From Bacillus sp. UNC41MFS5 (GTDB lineage Bacteria; Bacillota; Bacilli; Bacillales_B; DSM-18226): a stretch of DNA of 64,000 nt. Location: positions 124,001 to 188,000 of the forward strand of contig NZ_JMLP01000012.1 of NCBI RefSeq assembly GCF_000686805.1, given 5' to 3'. The notes under the pieces are model-generated. The model was not told the DNA's origin. It did no database searches and worked only from the letters and a program-made list of their open reading frames with translations. Shown here piece after piece: positions 61,076 to 64,000 of this stretch. The first letter of the stretch is position 1. The number at the start of each line of letters is the position of its first letter. A program made the position numbers and the translations under genes.

Positions 61076-62197
61076 TTAATTTCTTATAATTTTATTCTCT
61101 TGACTAATAAAGTCTACCTCTTGGTAATAACTATTCTTCACTAAAATATTGGGACCAAGACATTTAACTGCTGGACAATGACAACTTAAATCCTTGGCTA
61201 TAGAGGATGCCTGCCATGCTTGATAAGCATTTACTAGATTTGTAGTTTGGATATTGCCTAGTGGTGGGGTATCACCAAAATCAGTCACAATAATATCACC
61301 GTTAAAAATATTCACATTCAATCGCGAACGGCCATCTGGATCATTTCTGACAGTAACATTTTTACTATTATACAAACGTTGTAAAAGAGCTTGATCCTCT
61401 TGAATATCGCTGCAGGCATAAAATGGAAGTGTCCCAAACAACATCCAGACCCTCTCATCTCTTACATCCAGTAAGTGATGTATTGCTTCTCGAATTTCAT
61501 TTAGTGATAAGGTTTCAAGATTGCTAGCAAAGTCACTTGGGTACATAGGATGAATTTCATGTCGCTGACAAAGCATTTCATCGACAATCTGACGATGGAT
61601 TTTCTCTAAATGAGGTAGAGTGCGCTTGTTTAGCATCGTTTCAGCAGAAACCATCACTCCTGCTTTAACCAATTCTCTACTATTTTCTATCATTCTGTTA
61701 AAATATTTTTCCCGTTGTACATATTCTGGCTTCCGTTCCATTCTGGCAAAACCGCCCTCAACAAAATCATCCACCGTCCCCCAGTTATGTGAAATATGTA
61801 AAACATCTAAATACGGAACAATTAATTCATAACGGTCTAGTTCCAGGGTCAAATTGGAATTAATCTGGGTCCGAACGCCGCGCTCATGAGCATATTTTAA
61901 AATCGGTACCACATAATTTTTAACAGAGGATAAGGACAGCATCGGTTCTCCTCCGGTAATACTAAGCGAGCGTAAAGTTGGGATTTCATCCAACCTTTGA
62001 ATTATTAGTTCAAGAGGAAGAGCCTGCGGATCCTTTGTTTGAAGTGTATAGCCCACAGCACAATGCTCACAGCGCATATTACAAAGAGTTGTAGTGGTAA
62101 ATTCGATATTGGTGAGCTGCGGCTTACCATATTGCTCGATATCTAAATAGGCTTCCCATGGATCATATGAAGGGGTAATTTTTTTCAATGTCGACAT
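61076..62197 (-). CDS. yfkAB: Radical SAM/CxCxxxxC protein YfkAB
   Basis: This 373-residue protein has the radical SAM cluster TTTTLCNMRCEHCAVG (CXXXCXXC) and the SAM-binding ITGGEP. A C-terminal CHCPAVKC gives the CxCxxxxC signature of YfkAB, likely a second cluster. Single-copy in Bacilli; the substrate is not established. It stands alone and is not near the peptide cassette at 40.2 kb, so I do not link them. Confidence 0.9.
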   Translation of the reverse strand: MSTLKKITPSYDPWEAYLDIEQYGKPQLTNIEFTTTTLCNMRCEHCAVGYTLQTKDPQALPLELIIQRLDEIPTLRSLSITGGEPMLSLSSVKNYVVPILKYAHERGVRTQINSNLTLELDRYELIVPYLDVLHISHNWGTVDDFVEGGFARMERKPEYVQREKYFNRMIENSRELVKAGVMVSAETMLNKRTLPHLEKIHRQIVDEMLCQRHEIHPMYPSDFASNLETLSLNEIREAIHHLLDVRDERVWMLFGTLPFYACSDIQEDQALLQRLYNSKNVTVRNDPDGRSRLNVNIFNGDIIVTDFGDTPPLGNIQTTNLVNAYQAWQASSIAKDLSCHCPAVKCLGPNILVKNSYYQEVDFISQENKIIRN

Positions 62198-62411
62198 AAT
62201 ATCTCCTTAAAATCAGTCTTCAAAAAACCTCTCTATTATATCTGATTTCCGGATGTTTTTGCTATTTTCAACCATTACAAAAGTTTATGTATGAAAAAAT
62301 ATAATTATTCTAAGCTTGTTTGATGAAAAATTTCCCTATCAATACATAACTGCTCCCTATTCGATAAAAAATAAACGGATATTATTTAATCGGATTGGTG
62401 GGAATAACAAT

Positions 62412-63212
62412 ATGGAAATGCAGCCTTTAGGAGAAGCAGAGAAACTCGCTCTAAAAAAGATGAAAATCTTTCGGCAAAGCATACTTCGTTATATTTTACG
62501 TGCAATGCTTGCAAGTATGTTTATTGGTTTTGGTGTCATCGTAGCCTTTAAAACAGGGAACTTCTTCTATATTGTGGATAACCCACTCGCCTATCCGATG
62601 GCGGCACTTACCTTCGGGGCAGCGATCATTTTAATTGCATATGGGGGCGGTGATTTGTTTACCGGAAATACGTTTTATTACACCTATGCCGCTCTTCGCA
62701 AGAAGATGAACTGGGCAGATGTCTTTAAGCTATGGGTTTGCAGTTACGGAGGAAATATTCTCGGAGCTGCAGTTTTTGCTTTTATTATTTTTACGACAGG
62801 CCTTTATGAAAGTTCAGAGGTTAACGGCTTTTTACTTCATGTTGTCGAGATAAAAATGCAGGTACCAACGACTGAGCTATTCTTTCGGGCCATTCTCTGT
62901 AATTGGCTTGTCTGTATGGCCTTCTTTCTTCCAATGGGATTGAAAGGGGATGGACCGAAGATGTTTACCATGATGCTTTTTGTCTTTTGTTTCTTTATTT
63001 CCGGCTATGAACACAGTATCGCTAATATGTGTACGTTTGCGATTGCCTTAGTTTTAAATCATCCTGGGACCATTTCTTGGAGCGGTGTAATACACAATTT
63101 GGTGCCTGTCACGATTGGGAATATGATTGGCGGTTCTGTTTTTATGGCAATGATGTACTATTATGCAAACAAGCCTTTCTTAGATGAATATGACAAAGAA
63201 CAGGGCAGCTAA
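62412..63212 (+). CDS. Formate/nitrite transporter family channel
   Basis: The product is about 266 residues with six spans. Conserved FNT parts include ASMFIGFGVIVAF, GGGDLFTGN, CNWLVCMAFFLPMG and SGYEHSIANMCTFAIAL. FNT channels pass nitrite, formate or hydrosulfide. I start it at ATG 62412, eight nt after GGTGGG; a longer in-frame reading to 62316 lacks a site. Nitrite export or import would fit the nitrate reductase operon elsewhere in the window. Confidence 0.88.
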   Translation: MEMQPLGEAEKLALKKMKIFRQSILRYILRAMLASMFIGFGVIVAFKTGNFFYIVDNPLAYPMAALTFGAAIILIAYGGGDLFTGNTFYYTYAALRKKMNWADVFKLWVCSYGGNILGAAVFAFIIFTTGLYESSEVNGFLLHVVEIKMQVPTTELFFRAILCNWLVCMAFFLPMGLKGDGPKMFTMMLFVFCFFISGYEHSIANMCTFAIALVLNHPGTISWSGVIHNLVPVTIGNMIGGSVFMAMMYYYANKPFLDEYDKEQGS

Positions 63213-63237
63213 GTTTTAAGGGGCTCTGTTCTTTTTT
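63196..63237 (+). terminator. Terminator of the FNT gene
   Basis: AAGAACAG (63197-63204) pairs with CTGTTCTT across a loop and ends in six T. It includes the stop codon region. Confidence 0.6.
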
Positions 63238-63390
63238 ATATTAAGTGGGATATCGACAAATTCCCGGGGAAATATCAACAAGATCAGAGGGCAATCGACA
63301 ACTATTATGAATATTCTAAAAATAAAGATAATTATAATCTTTCATTTCAAGAATTACTTCTAAAGTGCATTTTAATATGATGGATTTAAA

Positions 63391-63431
63391 GAAGGCACAC
63401 ATCAGGTGAGATTCACTAATATGTGCCTTTT
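63391..63431 (-). terminator. Terminator of recQ
   Basis: AAGGCACA and TGTGCCTT, plus an inner GTGA/TCAC pair, form a hairpin just after the stop codon. Confidence 0.65.
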
Positions 63432-63432
63432 C

Positions 63433-64000
63433 TTATTTCTTTTTGCTAATAAAATATACATAGGCTTTAATCATAAAATAACTAACTTCATCTGGAAGCA
63501 GTTCCTTGATTGGTTTTAATCGCTCCCGGCCAGCTTCCGCCAAGGCATTTTCCAAAAGCGTCATATATTCGGTCGGAATATACTTCGTAAAATCTACCTC
63601 TAAACCATGTTGTGCACTTTGAAGCAAGTGATTTTCTACTGTGCTTACCGCTAAATCACGCTGCTCGGCAATCTCCTCAATTGATAAATTTTCCTGATGC
63701 AGTTTTAATGTCTCCAAATGCGAATCAGTTACCCCAGGTTTCTTGGCAGGCTTCTTTGGGGCTTTCTCAACAGGTGCCAATTCACTCTGATAGTCTGAAT
63801 TGGTTTCGCAGAAGGTCCGGATCGCTTGAATAAATTCTAGACCATATTTTTTTAACTTCAGTTCCCCTACGCCGCTCACCTGTAAAAATTCTTCCGTCGT
63901 CTTAGGCAGCCTCGCACACATATCCTTTAAGGAAGCATCAGAAAAGATCACAAACGGCGGTACTTTCTCAGTTTCCGCAATTTGCTTCCGAACCTCTCTT
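63433..64000 (-). CDS. recQ: ATP-dependent DNA helicase RecQ, C-terminal part (gene cut by window edge)
   Basis: The frame stays open to 64000. The visible 189 residues hold an HRDC domain (VPPFVIFSDASLKDMCARLP, then FLQVSGVGELKLKKYGLEFI), a linker rich in Lys/Pro and a C-terminal helix-turn-helix domain (LSIEEIAEQRDLAVSTVENHLL) as in Bacillus RecQ (YocI). The helicase core lies outside the window. Confidence 0.9.
   Translation of the reverse strand, partial: REVRKQIAETEKVPPFVIFSDASLKDMCARLPKTTEEFLQVSGVGELKLKKYGLEFIQAIRTFCETNSDYQSELAPVEKAPKKPAKKPGVTDSHLETLKLHQENLSIEEIAEQRDLAVSTVENHLLQSAQHGLEVDFTKYIPTEYMTLLENALAEAGRERLKPIKELLPDEVSYFMIKAYVYFISKKK

Noticed and set aside
61076..62197. YfkAB radical SAM protein as tailoring enzyme for the CWWC peptide
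   Set aside because: It lies 21 kb away, belongs to a conserved single-gene family, and nothing links the two loci.
62316..62411. Longer start for the FNT channel
   Set aside because: The extra 32 residues are not FNT-like and no ribosome site precedes 62316; ATG 62412 has GGTGGG at 8 nt.
63213..63390. Open frame with coding-like composition after the FNT terminator (KWDIDKFPGKYQQ...)
   Set aside because: No start codon with ribosome site. It may be a gene relic, but I cannot match it to a family.
1..64000. CRISPR arrays, tRNA or rRNA genes, transposases, prophage genes
   Set aside because: I looked for repeat-spacer periodicity, cloverleaf ends and transposase or phage proteins and found none.

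Overview
The window reads as chromosomal DNA of a low-GC, spore-forming Bacillaceae bacterium. The reasons are strong GGAGG ribosome binding sites, GTG and TTG starts, a LiaIH-LiaFSR operon, an S-box riboswitch, Spo0A-like boxes and many genes with close Bacillus relatives (YetJ, YhfW, YfmL, YugO, YvpB, YfkAB, EfeUOB, LytST, CstA). A Neobacillus-like genus is possible but not proven. I see no rRNA, tRNA, CRISPR array, transposase or prophage.

Layout. 1-3.2 kb: a small membrane protein, AmpS, MscL and a YetJ-like channel, with two copies of a ~150 bp structured intergenic repeat (third copy at 17.8 kb). 3.2-7 kb (minus): phenylalanine hydroxylase with a long C-terminal extension, an ECF sigma factor without an anti-sigma gene, and a SpoVB-like flippase. 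7-11 kb: Fur-boxed efeO-efeB-efeU iron uptake operon. 11-14.7 kb: cell-envelope stress operon liaI-liaH-liaF-liaS-liaR. 14.8-21.4 kb: LysM/CAP protein, DUF1360, Rieske oxidoreductase, amidase, DEAD-box-type helicase and three genes below 60 codons. 21.6-27.6 kb: an FNR-type regulator with an N-terminal Cys cluster. FNR boxes sit at or near -41.5 in front of it and of an HMA-domain protein, a DUF2249 protein and (degenerate) a NapH-like ferredoxin.

28.9-38.9 kb: GlnRS, an Nre-like nitrate/redox signalling operon (two kinases, a NreA-like GAF protein, a NreC-like regulator), then across a MITE-like element a seven-gene operon. That operon encodes a NasC/NarB-type molybdoenzyme, a DmsB-like Fe-S protein, a Tat-exported Rieske protein, a NarI/DsrM-like membrane subunit and three small unknown proteins. 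With the FNT channel at 62.4 kb these genes suggest anaerobic nitrate/nitrite metabolism with an unusual electron-input module.

38.9-43 kb holds what I consider the most novel system. A 24-codon peptide gene (Cys-Trp-Trp-Cys) overlaps the stop of an HD-GYP phosphodiesterase gene and precedes a PqqD/RRE-like plus M50-protease membrane protein. An orphan sporulation-type kinase with the same membrane sensor domain as the HD-GYP protein lies just upstream, behind tandem Spo0A-like boxes. This looks like a compact peptide-maturation and sensing cassette.

43-55.5 kb: amino acid permease, CstA with LytS/LytT (probably pyruvate uptake), a YgiB-like/GSP-synthetase/DUF350 cassette, a YugO-like K+ channel, an orphan structured RNA candidate behind a near-consensus promoter, a C39-like protease and split ThrE. 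55.6-59.6 kb: a ribose-type ABC importer under a SAM-I riboswitch, so probably a methionine-salvage sugar importer. 59.8-64 kb: MFS exporter, YfkAB radical SAM protein, FNT channel and the 3' part of recQ, cut by the window edge.
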